From assembly GCA_010093485.1 (NCBI GenBank), contig MU001505.1, forward strand, positions 1,620,809 to 1,684,808: a stretch of DNA of 64,000 bases, written 5' to 3'. Made by a program: the position numbers and the translations under genes. How positions within the stretch are numbered: the first letter of the stretch is position 1; each line of letters starts with the position of its first letter. The DNA is from Karstenula rhodostoma CBS 690.94. Taxonomy: Eukaryota > Ascomycota > Dothideomycetes > Pleosporales > Didymosphaeriaceae. Below, piece by piece: positions 40,930 to 52,031 of the stretch. The notes beneath the pieces are model-generated. The model saw only the letters and a list, made by a program, of their open reading frames with translations. It was not told the DNA's origin and searched no databases.

Positions 40930-42739
40930 ATGCAACCTTCATTAGTCCTCCTTGCCTTGGCCTCGGCCGCTGCTGCGTCGCCAACCTACAGCTCCTCTAT
41001 CCCCAGAGGACAGACATGTCGGAAGCTCCCGCAGGACAAGGACTGGCCATCGCAGCCAATCTGGAACGTCTTGAACGCGACAGTGGGCGGACGTCTGATT
41101 GCCACAACACCGCTGGCATCCCCCTGCCACGATTCCAACTACGACGCCGCCAAGTGTGACGCTCTCCGCGCGGGCTGGGTGTATCCTCAAACCCAGTATG
41201 TACTTGACTCTGAGGACCCGCAGAAGCCAGCTAATGTTTCTAGTTTCGACTCTTCGAGCTCAATTGTAGCACCATACTTCCAGAACCAGAGCTGCGACCC
41301 GTTCACCCCTCGGACAAGCGTTTGCAAGGTTGGAACGTACCCCAGCTACGCCATCAAGGTCACAAAGGCCTCGGATGCGATAGCAGGCATAATTTTCGCA
41401 CAACTAAACAATGTGCGTCTGGTTATCAAGAACACCGGTCACGAGTAAGTAGCATAGTCCATTCCAGACGCAAGCGCTAATCCGCGATAGCTTGCTCGGC
41501 CGTTCTACTGGTACCGGAGGTCTTTCACTGTGGACCCACTACCTGAAGGACATCACCATCAAGGACTACAAGTCGTCTTCTTACACCGGCAAAGCGATGA
41601 AGATGGGTGCTGGTGTCCAAGCGTATGAAGCTTACGAGGCCGCTCACAAGCAGAACCTGCGCGTTGTGGGTGGAACTTGCCCGACCGTTGGTCTCGCCGG
41701 TGGCTACACCCAGGGCGGCGGCCATTCCATGCTTTCCACCGTCCACGGTCTTGGAGCTGACCAGGTCCTGGAGTGGGAAGTTGTCACCGCCAGCGGCAGC
41801 ACGCTTACCGCCACCCCCGAGAAAAACAGCGATCTGTACTGGGCCCTGTCCGGCGGCGGAGGCGGCACCTACGGCCTTGTCCTTAGCATGACGGTCAAGG
41901 CCCACGCCGACACCAAGGTCACCGGCGCCATGTTGACGCTCATCCAGCAGGGTGCCGACGACGGCTTCTGGAAGGGCATCACGCTCTTCCACGCGGCCAT
42001 GACCACGTACACGGACGCCGGCGCGGCCTTCGGCTACTACCTCAGCCAGGGCGTCATGGCCATCCAGCCCGTCACCTTCCCAGGCAAGTCCAAGGCCGAG
42101 GTCGAGGCGCTCATGCTCGACCTAACCAAGAAGCTCGATGGCGCCGGCACCGTCTACACGCTCACCGTCACCGAGTTCAGCAACTACTACGAGTTCTTCA
42201 ACAACTACTACGGCCCGCTCCCCTACGGCACCTACACCTCCGCACAGGTCCAGGGCGGTCGCCTCGTCCCGCGCACAATCGTCTCCACCGCCTCCTCCAA
42301 CCAAGCCTTCACCGACGCCCTCAAGACCATCGTCTCGGACCCAGACTTCCACGTCGTCGGCGTCGGCCTCGACGTCAGCAAGACACAGACATCCTCCAAC
42401 GCCGTGCACCCCAAGTGGCGCAGCACCGCCATCACCGTCGTCGTCGCCGCCAACTGGGACTACACCCAACCCTTCGCAACCAACGCCGCCAACGAGACCC
42501 TCATTACCGACAAATACGACCCGCTCCTCGCGCAGGTCACGGGCGCGGATAGCGGCGCGTACCTCAACGAGGGCGACTTCCAGCAGCCCGCGTTCCAGGA
42601 TAACTTCTTCGGCGCCAACTACGCTAAGCTGCGCTCCATCAAGAAGAAATACGACCCCAATAGCTTGTTCTACGCGACCAAGCTGGTCGGGTCCGAGGAC
42701 TGGGCTGTGCAGGCTGATGGGCGGCTGTGCAGGGCGTGA
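40930..42739 (+). CDS. Secreted BBE-like FAD-linked oxidase (isoamyl-alcohol-oxidase type)
   Basis: CDS join(40930..41444, 41491..42739), 587 aa. The 46-bp intron (GTAAGT...GATAG) splits an Asp codon and restores KNTGHDLLGRSTGTGG, the FAD-binding signature of fungal VAO/BBE-type oxidases; its His is a candidate for covalent flavin attachment. GGTCPTVGLAGGYTQGGGHS supplies the Cys expected for bicovalent attachment. The C-terminal BBE segment (YDPNSLFYATKLVGSEDW) is complete. A signal peptide is clear (MQPSLVLLALASAAAAS), and NxS/T sites suggest N-glycosylation, so the enzyme enters the secretory pathway. Such oxidases occur both as secreted alcohol/carbohydrate oxidases and as cluster enzymes. 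The substrate is unknown. Codon use is strongly C-ending, like a well-expressed gene, and shows no RIP damage. Confidence 0.9.
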
Positions 42740-44639
42740 GGAAGCGCGACGGCGGAAAAATGGGATATAGACGGGGTTGTGCTGGGTGGGTGCGGTTCAT
42801 CCATGCATATTGTACATACATACATACATACATACATATATAACTATAGACTTAATACAGAGAGAGATGCTCACGCATGCATGCTGAGGTACCTACGTCA
42901 CGTGTTTACCACCCGCCCAAGCTAAGTAGGTCTTCTCTGCCAATTCACCCCTTGTCATGGCGACGCGAAAACACCCTTTAACAAGCCAGTGCTCAAATCC
43001 GGTCAAAGTATCGTAAAACACAACCCTACCTACGCTCTGTAGCACACCCCTCTTTTAGCTTCAGCTGGCCTGTCACTTACTCTAAGGGGGTTTGGTTGTC
43101 CCTCCTTATGTATGTCCTAAGCGCATTCCTGCGGTACGGCGAGGGCTGGGTACGCTGCGGGTGTGGAGATACCTGTGGGACTGGCTGGACGACTGGGTGG
43201 GGATGTAGAACGCGGGAGGGGAGGTGTTTCTGGAATTCCGGGAAGGCGTTTGGGGATGTTTTCGTGGCCCACCGAAAAAGAGGTTCTGGGGAGTGCGTCA
43301 AGGTAGCTAGGGGGCAGCGCCTAGTATTGGCATATAGTCTCGGTTTGCTACGGATGTACCCCAGCGAGGGGTGTTGGAATAGCGCGCTATGGTGGTACAT
43401 CTACAAGCTCGCAGTCTGGGGATATAAACATGCGGTCCGGCTCCTCCGTGTGGTACGGAATGAGTTAGTTCGGACAAAAGATAAGGTAGCTTGGTATGGT
43501 GTGGCGAGGAAACTGCGCGGGATGAGACGCTCGCAACCTTGGTCTAACTACCACCTTACACTGGCTATAGCGCTGAACAAAACGTAAAGACCAGGCTGGT
43601 ACGTACCACGGAAGAGGAGTAGTACTTGCCCTCCAGATCACCTTTCCACCCGAGACACGTATGCAAGAAACGCAAACCAGTAGTCTGCGGTTTTCTGTCC
43701 TGCGCCGTGTTGGAAGATGGATAGATGGGAATTATAGGGTAGTGCGTTTGAGTAATGCAACCAAGTAGACTCCGTCACTTCATGAGTATTTGAGAAAGAT
43801 GGGAAGTCTCTTCCTTAGGGAGGCTGGGTGGAGTTAGTGCACCATCTGCATGTGCGTTGTCACTGGGGACGAGGGATATGGACTTGACGAGCAGTCGAGC
43901 AGAGCATCAAGCTACATTAAGGGTAAATAGAAAAGATGGCACGAGGATTATACTGGTTGCTTGGTTACCGTGGAAGATGGTGTATTAAGATACGAGATGG
44001 ACACGCTCGCTGGTATATGACATAGAGCGGTGTTGGCTTGTACACGGTAGAGCGCAAAAAATCTGCTCGCGGGGTTTCTAGCCGCGGTGTTACTAGAGGG
44101 TTAGCAGGCTAGGGAAAGAGTATATGGGAAGAGCGACACGGGCGTGGATATGACTAACGAGAAAGAGAAATTGAGAGGCAAAGCGACCCACGCCCCGCCA
44201 GAAGCTTATTTTTAGCTAACGCGTTTTACAGTTAATGTCTGGTCTATATCAGTCCTCTTTAGGGCGTAAGAGATGGTCGATCACGGCCTGGCTGGGACCT
44301 TCTTTCCCACTTGGAGTAAGTATCTCCTTTACGTGGCGCCATGATAGGTTATGAAATAACCACACTTTATGAGTGGTTCTAAGCTCTTGAGTAAACTTGT
44401 TAGTGTTTACAGTCGTGGCACTCTAGACCTCACGGTAATAGGAAGACTGTAATAGAGCTATCTTATCTAAAGTTTTAAAGATAGTCGCGTATATCGTCGT
44501 TGATAGTAATGTCTATAATTAGTTTCCCGTCGTTCACACACCCCTTATATCTACCACTATCCTCCTCTTCATGGCCGTCAACCGCACTACCCCTAGTCTT
44601 CTACCCCTTATATATATCGTATACGATCACTATGAGGGC

Positions 44640-44732
44640 GGGTAAATCAATAAAGCAAGGGGGACAAAAAGGCGCGTTGTGCTTTGCCAATGCACAAACA
44701 AAGGGGGACCAGAAAAGCGGCTAAGGCGCGCC
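44640..44732 (-). repeat. Dispersed ~155-bp repeat, copy D (not RIP-mutated, partial)
   Basis: On the minus strand this matches copy E from gggcgcgccttagccgctt through gtccccct...attga, about 92 bases, keeping its CpG sites. It starts at the gcgcgcc core, so the left third of the repeat is missing. Confidence 0.8.
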
Positions 44733-44741
44733 CTCTACCCC

Positions 44742-44885
44742 TCAACGCGTGGCTTCTTTGGGCCACCACTTGCGGCGCACCATAGTTTTCTGGACATCCG
44801 TAAAGATGGCTTGTATTTGCCCCACCACGTACGCTACAAAGTCTTCGTCATCAAGTAGCGCTTGGAACTCGACACTCGTGGTACT
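44742..44885 (-). pseudogene. Possible transposon protein relic
   Basis: A 47-codon frame on the minus strand ends with a stop at 44,742-44,744, immediately before repeat copy D in the same sense. Its translation has protein-like composition (VEFQALLDDEDFVAYVVGQ, then KTMVRRKWWPKEATR), but upstream frames are broken. I do not recognise the family. The link to the repeat is positional only, and the frame may be chance. Confidence 0.3.
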
Positions 44886-45989
44886 CCTCAGGATGGTTTG
44901 TAGCCATCATGTTTGTTAACTAGCGTGAAATGAAATAAAATGTTGGGGCCAAAGAAAGATATTGGTAGGAAACATATGTAGCAGATACGCTGCGCTGTGT
45001 GTAGGGAATAGTTCTTGAACTTAAAGTGGCGGTGTGGAAGAAAGGTGAGCGGCACGGATTAGTAAGTTCTTATTGTAAACGTATTTTACTGCACTCTAGT
45101 AGACTTAAAAGGCAGCGTTTCGGTTGTAGGTACTCGTTTGCTCCATGCCATGCGACTTTCACGGCATGTGGCTTGGTGTGGGATAGATCACTTAGACCGT
45201 TAGTAGTAAAATCATCGCCCACGACTGAGACTTACCCTCACTACATATTACCGCTTGAGGCAACTACTAGTGGAATCAGGATACACAACCCTAAATACTG
45301 AAGGAGAGCCGCCTTAGAAAACCACGGACGTGCGTCGCTACATATATATTATAGCTATCGGTATCATCTTCTTCGCTGCCACATCTGCAATACCCAGTTA
45401 CGGCGCTATAATAATCTTGTGGCGGTACTTCCTAGATATAGCGATTTGTAATTGTTAAAGTATCGAGATTCTGCAGACGTATATACTTATACTTCTCTTT
45501 CCCTTAGCTTGATTTATGTTATCCTGAGGGATGCCCGTAGAAGTAGGAGGGATGAAGCACAGTTAACTGTACGGCTTACAGAACTCCACCTTATGGTTCG
45601 TGTCAACAATTAGAAAATCATAGGTTATACAGCACCTACGCGTACTGCAGGACGAACCGGAGGATTAGTTGGAACAAGGCAGGTGCGTTAGTTGGCTTAC
45701 GAGCGAGGCAGTTAGAGGGTTTGAAACCCATAAATTATATAAGCGACAATCATCTGTGCTTGGACTCAGTGATGGGACACTGAGCTTGATAAGTAGACGC
45801 AAATTGCTAAGACACGTTAGTCGTAGACAAGTCGGCGTTACTCGAGGTTGTGAATTACTGAGTTAACTTCCCAGCGGCTGCAAAAAGTGAGGTGGAGTTT
45901 GAGTTCACTTTAAAAAAAATGTGAGGTTGTTCCACTTGACTTCGCGAAAGTTCGCAAAAAGAAAGTCGAATGCGAAGGTCCGTTCTGGC

Positions 45990-46091
45990 GGGCTCAACCG
46001 GGATTCGAACCCGGGGCCTGTCACATATTAGATCCAATGGATCCAGGCGTAAAATCCCGAAGCGACAATCATACCACTAGACCATTGAGCC
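45990..46091 (-). tRNA. tRNA-Pro(CGG) with a 30-nt intron
   Basis: Read on the minus strand, the acceptor GGCTCAA pairs with TTGAGCC. The D-arm is GGTCTAGTGGTATGA. The anticodon loop is TTCGGG...T on the stem TGTCGC/GTGACA, giving anticodon CGG. The T-arm CCGGGTTCGAATCCCGG is perfect, and the discriminator base is C. The intron after position 37 is 46,026-46,055, the canonical place for nuclear tRNA introns. All arms pair, so the gene looks functional. It sits at the border between the relic region and normal gene space. Confidence 0.93.
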
Positions 46092-47227
46092 GATGGACCA
46101 ACTTATTCGAATTGATGGTGGTTCTTCACAAAACAGTGTTCATATACCAGATAACAGAATCTAATGAGCAGCGTTGAGCGCCTGGACTTTGCCGAATCGA
46201 GCGGACCTTGCGAACACCCCAGCTAGCTTACACAGGCACGCAACGGCGCGCCACCAGCCCCTGCCTCCCTATCCACCAAGTCTGTTCCACAATACCGCAT
46301 GACGTCCAAGGCCGCGTGCTTATCGCCGTCAGAAAACCTCCGTGTCATGTTTTCGGACTCTGATCTGTGCATGCACATGCAGTTATCCGTTGTATGCGGA
46401 GAGCCGATCAGGCACAATTGCAACGCACGGGCTGCGCGTCCCGATGTCGCCTTCGCACGGCTAGGTTCGATGAGGAACAGCGCGACCCAATGCGCGAGTG
46501 CATGACTGCGTGCGACACACCGACTTTGGGGTTGTATGGAGGTATAGCAGGTGGGTGGGGTGGTGGTCACTCCACCGAAGTCCGCACCCGCAACGCAACG
46601 CAGTGCGTCTGGTCGCTTTGTGTGTGTTCATGCAGACATCGAAAACAAGTCGGGAGCAAACCCGCTGCACTTTACACTTTATCGTGTCCAGTGCGGGGAA
46701 GCATCTGCGTGCATGCGTGCACGGGGATGCCATAAGCCGGATCGAGCCTAGGCGGACGAACCGTCAGCGTACGCTCCCGCGGCAGGGCGATTGCTGTGCC
46801 TTTTTCCCGCGGGAACGCCTCATCCTGGCTGCCGTGCGATGGTTGAACTGCGCGACGCTCAGCCAGGCCCCTTGCGGCTCCAATTATCTGACTTCACCTT
46901 GCGGGCGGGAGTTGTGCCGCGCCTCAGCACGGATTCTCTGCAGAGTTCCATCGCTTGACCGCCTTCCGGAGTCACTATTATATATCCGGGAGCTTCTAGC
47001 TGGGAGCTGCAGTCCTTCCCCCTCCACACCCTCCCTACGCATTTCTACTCAGTCAATCAGTGACCAGCGGACTCCGGGCTCTGCCGAAGAAAGCAATCGT
47101 CCAGACATCCATCCATCCACCCATTCCTCGCTATCTTATATTTAATCTCGTAGTAATCGCTGAGCTTGTCTTCTCGTGTTCCACCCAGCCTCCTCTCCCG
47201 TCGATCCACCCACCCGACAACTTCAAC
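46092..47227. other. Gene-free stretch and promoter of the AIM34-like gene
   Basis: About 1.1 kb of normal GC content. Several overlapping frames on both strands lack domain content. The last ~200 bases are C/T-rich with CATCCATCCACC repeats, typical of a fungal 5' leader, before the ATG at 47,228. Confidence 0.45.
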
Positions 47228-48098
47228 ATGCAAGCCGCACGCGTCTCATCTCGCGCCTTCAAGGCCGTTGCTGCAGGCAGCAAGCAGAGCCGCAGCCTCC
47301 ACATGACGGGTCCCGCGACCTACTCGAATCTGCTCACCTCGGAGCGTCCCGCCATGAACCACCCCCAGAGCCTCGCTGGTCTGCGCTACGAGTGCCAGGT
47401 GCTCAAGCTCTCCACCACCGGCACAAAGGAAGAGGTACGCTCACCACCTCCCCAACCCAACCCAATCCACGCGTGCACACCCTCCTAACACATCCTCTCC
47501 AGCTACGCTCCCGCCTTTCCGCGCACGAGCTCACAAACGGCGCCCGCACCTTCAGCAGCACTGCCGTCGACAACTCCAAGCGCCCGCTCGTCGGCGCCCC
47601 CGTCACCGGCCACGCCTTCCGCCACTTCAACACGAGCCGCGAGCTCAAGTCGCCCAACGACAGCTCCACCATCGACTTCGCCTTCGTCCCCGACTTCGAC
47701 CCGGACCTCGGCGCCGCCCCCGTCGCTATCCGGGTCCCCATCCTCCCCACCACCACCACCCCGAACCCGAGCTACGCGTTTGCGTCGCCAGTCGAGGTAG
47801 ATGAGGAAGTAAGCGCACACCTACAGAGCCCCCCCCCCATGCCATGGCGCTGGACAATGCTAACGCTTCAAAGTACTCTGCCCGCGTCCCCAGGATCCAC
47901 ACCGTGTCCAGTCACCACGTCCACGCCCCGGCCGCCATGTCCGAAGTCCACGACAACAACACCATCGACTTCCAGGGCATGGCCTTCGAGGCTGTGAACA
48001 AGCTCAAGCGGCCCGTAGAAGAGGGTGCATCCATGGCAAAGCAGATCTGGGGCGGTCTTGTGGATGACGTTCTCGGCCCCAAGGGCAAGCCCGCCTAA
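47228..48098 (+). CDS. Mitochondrial SAP-domain protein, AIM34-like
   Basis: CDS join(47228..47434, 47503..47808, 47874..48098), 245 aa; all junctions are phase 0. The N-terminus is Arg/Ser/Ala-rich with no acids (MQAARVSSRAFKAVAAGSKQ), a mitochondrial targeting sequence. Residues about 45-82 form a SAP-like helix-turn-helix (LAGLRYECQVLKLSTTGTKE joined to LRSRLSAHEL) that is completed only by splicing intron 1. The rest is a conserved middle and a C-terminal amphipathic segment (MAKQIWGGLVDDVLGPKG). Yeast Aim34 is a mitochondrial SAP protein named for a mitochondrial-inheritance phenotype; its molecular role is not established. The assignment rests on the SAP motif plus targeting sequence, and the family symbol is not given because orthology needs a search. 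Confidence 0.75.
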
Positions 48099-48524
48099 GC
48101 GTCGCGTAACTTTCTTTCGGTGGGTCTGTGCGGAGGGCTTCTCCACTGTACCCTTGTCGGCGATAAAGCGTATCGGGGATGCCTGCATGCTGTCGGCTTC
48201 GAGCGCATGCGTATGTATACTGTTGTAATTTCCTTTCTTTTCTACGTTATCTGGCAGGTCTGTGGAACCGCGGATATACTGCTCGCTTGAAGTGCTCAAG
48301 CTCATGAGGAATGAATTTATCTACCTATCCATCTGGTGTTCAACTAGTCTGTTCATGTTCCTCTGCGTAATTGACGCCGTGTAGCCTCCGAATAACACCT
48401 TCGGTTTCCATATCGCTACTGCAAAAGGTACTAACTGCTTCTTCGGATAAGCTGACATTTGCCTAGTCTATGACGATTCTCTCAACTCCAGGGAAGCTGC
48501 CAAGGGCTCTTTTCTCATCCCATT

Positions 48525-48777
48525 TCACATGAAATTTACCGCAATTGTCCTCTGAAACGTCTTTGTCTTTGTCTCCGTCTCCGTCTTCGTCGTCCGGATG
48601 TTCGTCCTGGGCTCCACATCACCCAGTCGCACCACACCTCCTCGAGCCTCCTTCCAGCTTCCGGTGAAAGCTTTCTTGAAGAAGTCAGATTGACTCGTCA
48701 GGAGCGCTTTGTGCACGTGGTATTTTTTCGCTTCGGTTCCAACCTCAACAACGACTATGCCTGCCGCTGCTGCGGAG
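48525..48777 (-). pseudogene. Truncated BTB/POZ gene (array member 1)
   Basis: On the minus strand a BTB segment reads GIVVVEVGTEAKKYHVHKAL, then LTSQSDFFKKAFTGSWKEA up to VRLGDVEP. It breaks off there and continues into a low-complexity tail encoded by GACGAA/GACAAA-like hexamers before a stop. About 150 residues that normally follow are missing. At the 5' side a branch-site-like GCTAAT and acceptor (tttacgcag) precede 48,777 in the same phase as its neighbours' intron 1, but no good first exon with ATG and donor is visible. It is most likely a truncated tandem duplicate. Confidence 0.6.
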
Positions 48778-49433
48778 CTGCGTAAACGGATTAGCGGCCA
48801 AGACTGCTTGGTGTGGTGAGACGTAAAGAGCGCCCTCGCAGCTGCGACCTGCGTGCGCTTAAGGAAAGAAGCGCGCTTGCAACTGGATTAGCATGACTTT
48901 CTATCGGGAAACCACTTTTATTCTCTATCCAGCATCGAGATAATATGTCCCAGGTGCAGCTTCAATGAGCAGACACCTCCGTGTAAACAAACCGTATACC
49001 GCCGTGTGGTACTCATAGGTACGTATCGCAACCATTTATACTCGGGAAAACATTCTTGGGCGGTCCATCAAACACGCAAACCTTGTATAGTGCCATAAAA
49101 AACCGTGTCGCTTGCCGCTAGCAATCCGGGCAATCGACCTCCATGTTGCATGGAGACTCGTCATGACCGCGTTAACGCCATGCTCGCAAATTATGCCTGT
49201 GATAGCCACAGGTTCCTGTTGTTCTCTTCGGAGACGGGGTCGGGATCGGGAGGTGGAACGGGCGATCTTGCGATGGTACTGGTGAAGTTCAACGTGTGCA
49301 TCGTTATAACCCAATAATGAACGCGAAGATCTCCCCTCGCGGCTTTGAGGTAGGGGAAACCTGCTCATCTATTGCAGACCTACTGCGGAAACCGCAGTGG
49401 TAGTTTGGGCGGGAGGTAATTACTAGGCATGGG
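48778..49433. other. Spacer between BTB array members 1 and 2
   Basis: About 650 bp. Short frames on both strands (for example 49,036-49,368 on the minus strand) have no recognised domain. I see no RNA gene or repeat. Confidence 0.4.
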
Positions 49434-50465
49434 TTAGCAGGAACAAAAGACTTCGAACGTGGAAAGACGTACCTCATCCGGCACATAGTCGATGAGAAGC
49501 TGCCCGTTGGACGCCGAGCCTGTTACAAGCTGTAGCACACGGAGGACGGCCTCCGCGAGACCATGCGTCGCCTTCTTGCGCATCTCAGCAAGCACCTTGA
49601 CGATAGCATCCCCGAGGAGCCGGAAAGGAGTGTTCGTGGTATTAAGAATGTGCGCTGGGCATTGGTCCCTCTCTTCATCGCTGGCATGAATGTGGTAGGC
49701 ACACGCATGCATAACACCAGTAAAGGCTCCTTGTCCCAGCTCCTCGGTCTTCAGAACCATGCGCACAAAGAATTCATTTGGCAGGTCCTTGAGCGACACA
49801 ATCTGTACCGAAGTCTAAGATCGGGTCACAGGATGGGTTCCAATGTTGTCGTTGTTGTTGCTGCTGCCGTTGCCACCACCGCCGCCCGAAGCTTGTGACC
49901 GGGTCACCCTCGTGTAGATCACGTACATGTCCACGAGGAAAGTTAGAAGATTCTCGTTCTTGGGAAGGTGGGTGAATGCGTAACGAATGACCTCATATGA
50001 CGGCGGGAGTTTGGTGGCGCGAGCTGCAGTCACGAAAGAGTTGTAGCACGCATTCGCGAATGCGTGCATACCCATCTCGCGACCAAACGCGCAAGCTTGG
50101 AGTCGCTCGAGGAGGCAGAGTTCTTCATTCTTGTCGTCTTGGTTTATCACCCACCACCACTCGCTGTGGTCCCCCGGAAGGCATCGCGAGCACGCCCAAT
50201 AGACATAGATGCGATAGCTGCTCCGCGGCCACTCTTTCAAGTCTATGATATCCTCACCTTGTTTCAGACGGTCGGCGAGAACCGGGGAATGGCCACGAAA
50301 CATGCTCTTGAAGAACAGATACTCTTCTGCCTTGGGCCCGACGTGTACATACACTTGGTTGTCTTTGCAAGCAAAGGCACTGTCAAACATCAGCGTAGAT
50401 CGAAAAGCGAGAGATAACAGCACTTACTCAATTACTGAAGAGTTGCCATGATGGGTAGGAGGCAT
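49434..50465 (-). CDS. BTB/POZ-domain protein (array member 2)
   Basis: CDS complement(join(49434..49802, 49908..50379, 50428..50465)), 292 aa. Exon 1 encodes MPPTHHGNSSVI and ends in half a codon before GTAAGT; the 48-bp intron ends in GACAG and the BTB domain follows (VHVGPKAEEYLFFKSM...VYWACSRC). The second intron (105 bp, GTGACC...GTACAG) is inferred: it removes an in-frame stop (TAG near 49,815) and a Ser/Asn/Gly low-complexity stretch, and keeps frame into IVSLKDLPNEFFVRMV. BTB domains mediate protein-protein contacts, often as Cul3-ubiquitin ligase adaptors; the role of this lineage-expanded fungal group is unknown. If the second intron is not spliced, the protein stops at about residue 200. 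The C-terminal end is uncertain. Confidence 0.7.
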
Positions 50466-51290
50466 TGGCACGTAGGGTGACGTAGGGCGAGGTGTGAGGT
50501 GCGGGGTGCGGGACGGCGCGCGGGTGAATCAACCCAGGTGGTGCAGCGCCGTAGCGGGCTATGTAGGATTGGAGCGGCGTGCTCGAGATATTGGTCGAGG
50601 TGTTCGGGTACTTGTCTTAAAACACTGAGGCGAATGAATTGTGAGAGTCGGGGTTGGTGATGCGCGGGCGAGGGCGAGGAGAGCAGGGTGCTGGCGATAT
50701 AAGTCGCGACGAAGCGCGGCAAGAGCGCAGGACGGCGAACGGGGTCAAAGCCACAGACGCGACAATAGGCATATTCTGCCGAAACGGTTACGTGGGAGGG
50801 ACGAGTCTCAACTCTTGCCTTGTAAGTGTGGCCCGTGTGAGTGCATTGTTGAAAGTTCGAGCTAAGGCCATTGGGAAGTGAAAAATATCCTGCGAACACT
50901 TCAGCCTCCTTACGCGGCCTAACGAAGTACCGAATGATGGATTTTCAAAATGTACCTCTAAACCTCCTCGTGAACGTTTCTGCATAGGGCAACAATAGCA
51001 GGATCGAAGAGCAACATCTTGCGCTGTCTGATCTTCCCTTTCGAGATTTGGAATTAGACAAAAGAAAACCCTCAATGTATGAATTCAAGAATAGGAGACC
51101 GTATCTAAGTTATGTTCCCGTAGCTTTGTAGCTAATACCCTCAGCATACTATGTCTCGTTGCTATCTTACACCTAGATTGCATGAGAGTTTGAGCAGAAG
51201 CTCCGGACCCCGATTAACCCTCCTTCCTAGAACTTCCACCCCACGTTGAGCCTACCATGTCGAAACCGCTACGCAATCCCTACCCTCCCA
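50466..51290. other. Spacer between BTB array members 2 and 3
   Basis: About 825 bp that includes the promoter of array member 2. Only overlapping low-content frames occur, and no BTB fragment was recognised in either strand. Confidence 0.4.
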
Positions 51291-52030
51291 TCAATTGACG
51301 TTCTCATAGTAGTCCCATTTCACGGCCTTGCCTCGCCGCTTTTTGTCCGCATCACGCTTGATGACACGCGCCCAGAAATCATCCGGAAGATCGCCCTCCT
51401 TCTTCCCCACTCCGAACGACTGCTTCTTCTTCTCCTCATCAGACGAGTAAACCAGCGCACAGTCAACGTCTGCGATCAACTGCAGAACCGAACTCTGCTC
51501 AGGAAGCATGTCGAAAGCGTAGATGACGTACTGAGCCGTCCACGACTCAGTCGGTGCGTGTTCCAGGATATAGTCCACGAGCGGGATGCTGATAATACTC
51601 TTCAAGTCTGTTTGAACAAGAAGGCGATCGCACAGCGCGTACGCTCCCACCATGCCGCAGAAGACCATATCCACGTTGTGCTTCTGGCAGTCACCTGTGT
51701 CGCGGAGATACTTGACTGGCCGCCTGGAGCCGTAGATCCAGTTGACGAAGATGTCGAAGGCGTGGGTTTCGATGTCGTCCAATACTACGCGGCGATCCTC
51801 GGCCTCTTTCCATACTGTGTTGTTGTTGTTCAGGCAGGCGACGAAGTACGCCGAGTGATGTGTGAGGAGCTCCTTGTATATGATGTAAGGTTTGCGTTCA
51901 GGACCGACCTCGACAGTTACGAGACCCTCTGGGCCCTGCTGGGCGAGAGTGCTGTGGAGTGTGAGTAAGTACAGCCTCAGAGATGGTTTGGGTATACACA
52001 CGATGGGGGAGGCGCTTTATGAGGGACCAT
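51291..52030 (-). CDS. BTB/POZ-domain protein (array member 3)
   Basis: CDS complement(join(51291..51951, 52002..52030)), 229 aa. Exon 1 encodes MVPHKAPPP plus two bases of a Ser codon; the 50-bp intron (GTGTGT...CTCCACAG) leads to TLAQQGPEGLVTVEVGPERK. The BTB fold is clear (YKELLTHHSAYFVACL, then VVLDDIETHAFDIFVNWIYG). The C-terminus is basic (KRDADKKRRGKAVKWDYYENVN). The donor is weaker than usual, but the acceptor ctccacag and phase are identical to array member 4. Its start codon lies 1 bp from a plus-strand ATG of a candidate small gene, so the two may share a promoter or one of these starts is wrong. The function is unknown beyond protein interaction. Confidence 0.75.
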
Positions 52031-52031
52031 G

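Larger units (their letters stand above)
42740..45989. other. Gene-poor 3.2-kb region with transposon relics
   Basis: Composition is intermediate between the genes and the AT island. A (TACA)n microsatellite lies at 42,817-42,840. A 163-codon frame at 43,096-43,587 (+) and a 107-codon frame opposite it have no family resemblance I recognise and are probably chance. A dispersed-repeat copy (44,640-44,732) and a short protein-like relic (44,742-44,885) mark former transposon sequence. No intact gene is supported. Confidence 0.5.

Noticed and set aside
43096..43587. 163-codon plus-strand frame as a gene
   Set aside because: Composition is odd (many Trp, Gly and Cys), there is no family resemblance or start context, and an equally long frame lies opposite.
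46223..47145. Several 100-215 codon frames upstream of the AIM34-like gene
   Set aside because: They overlap in all frames, contain promoter-like C/T repeats and show no conserved motif.
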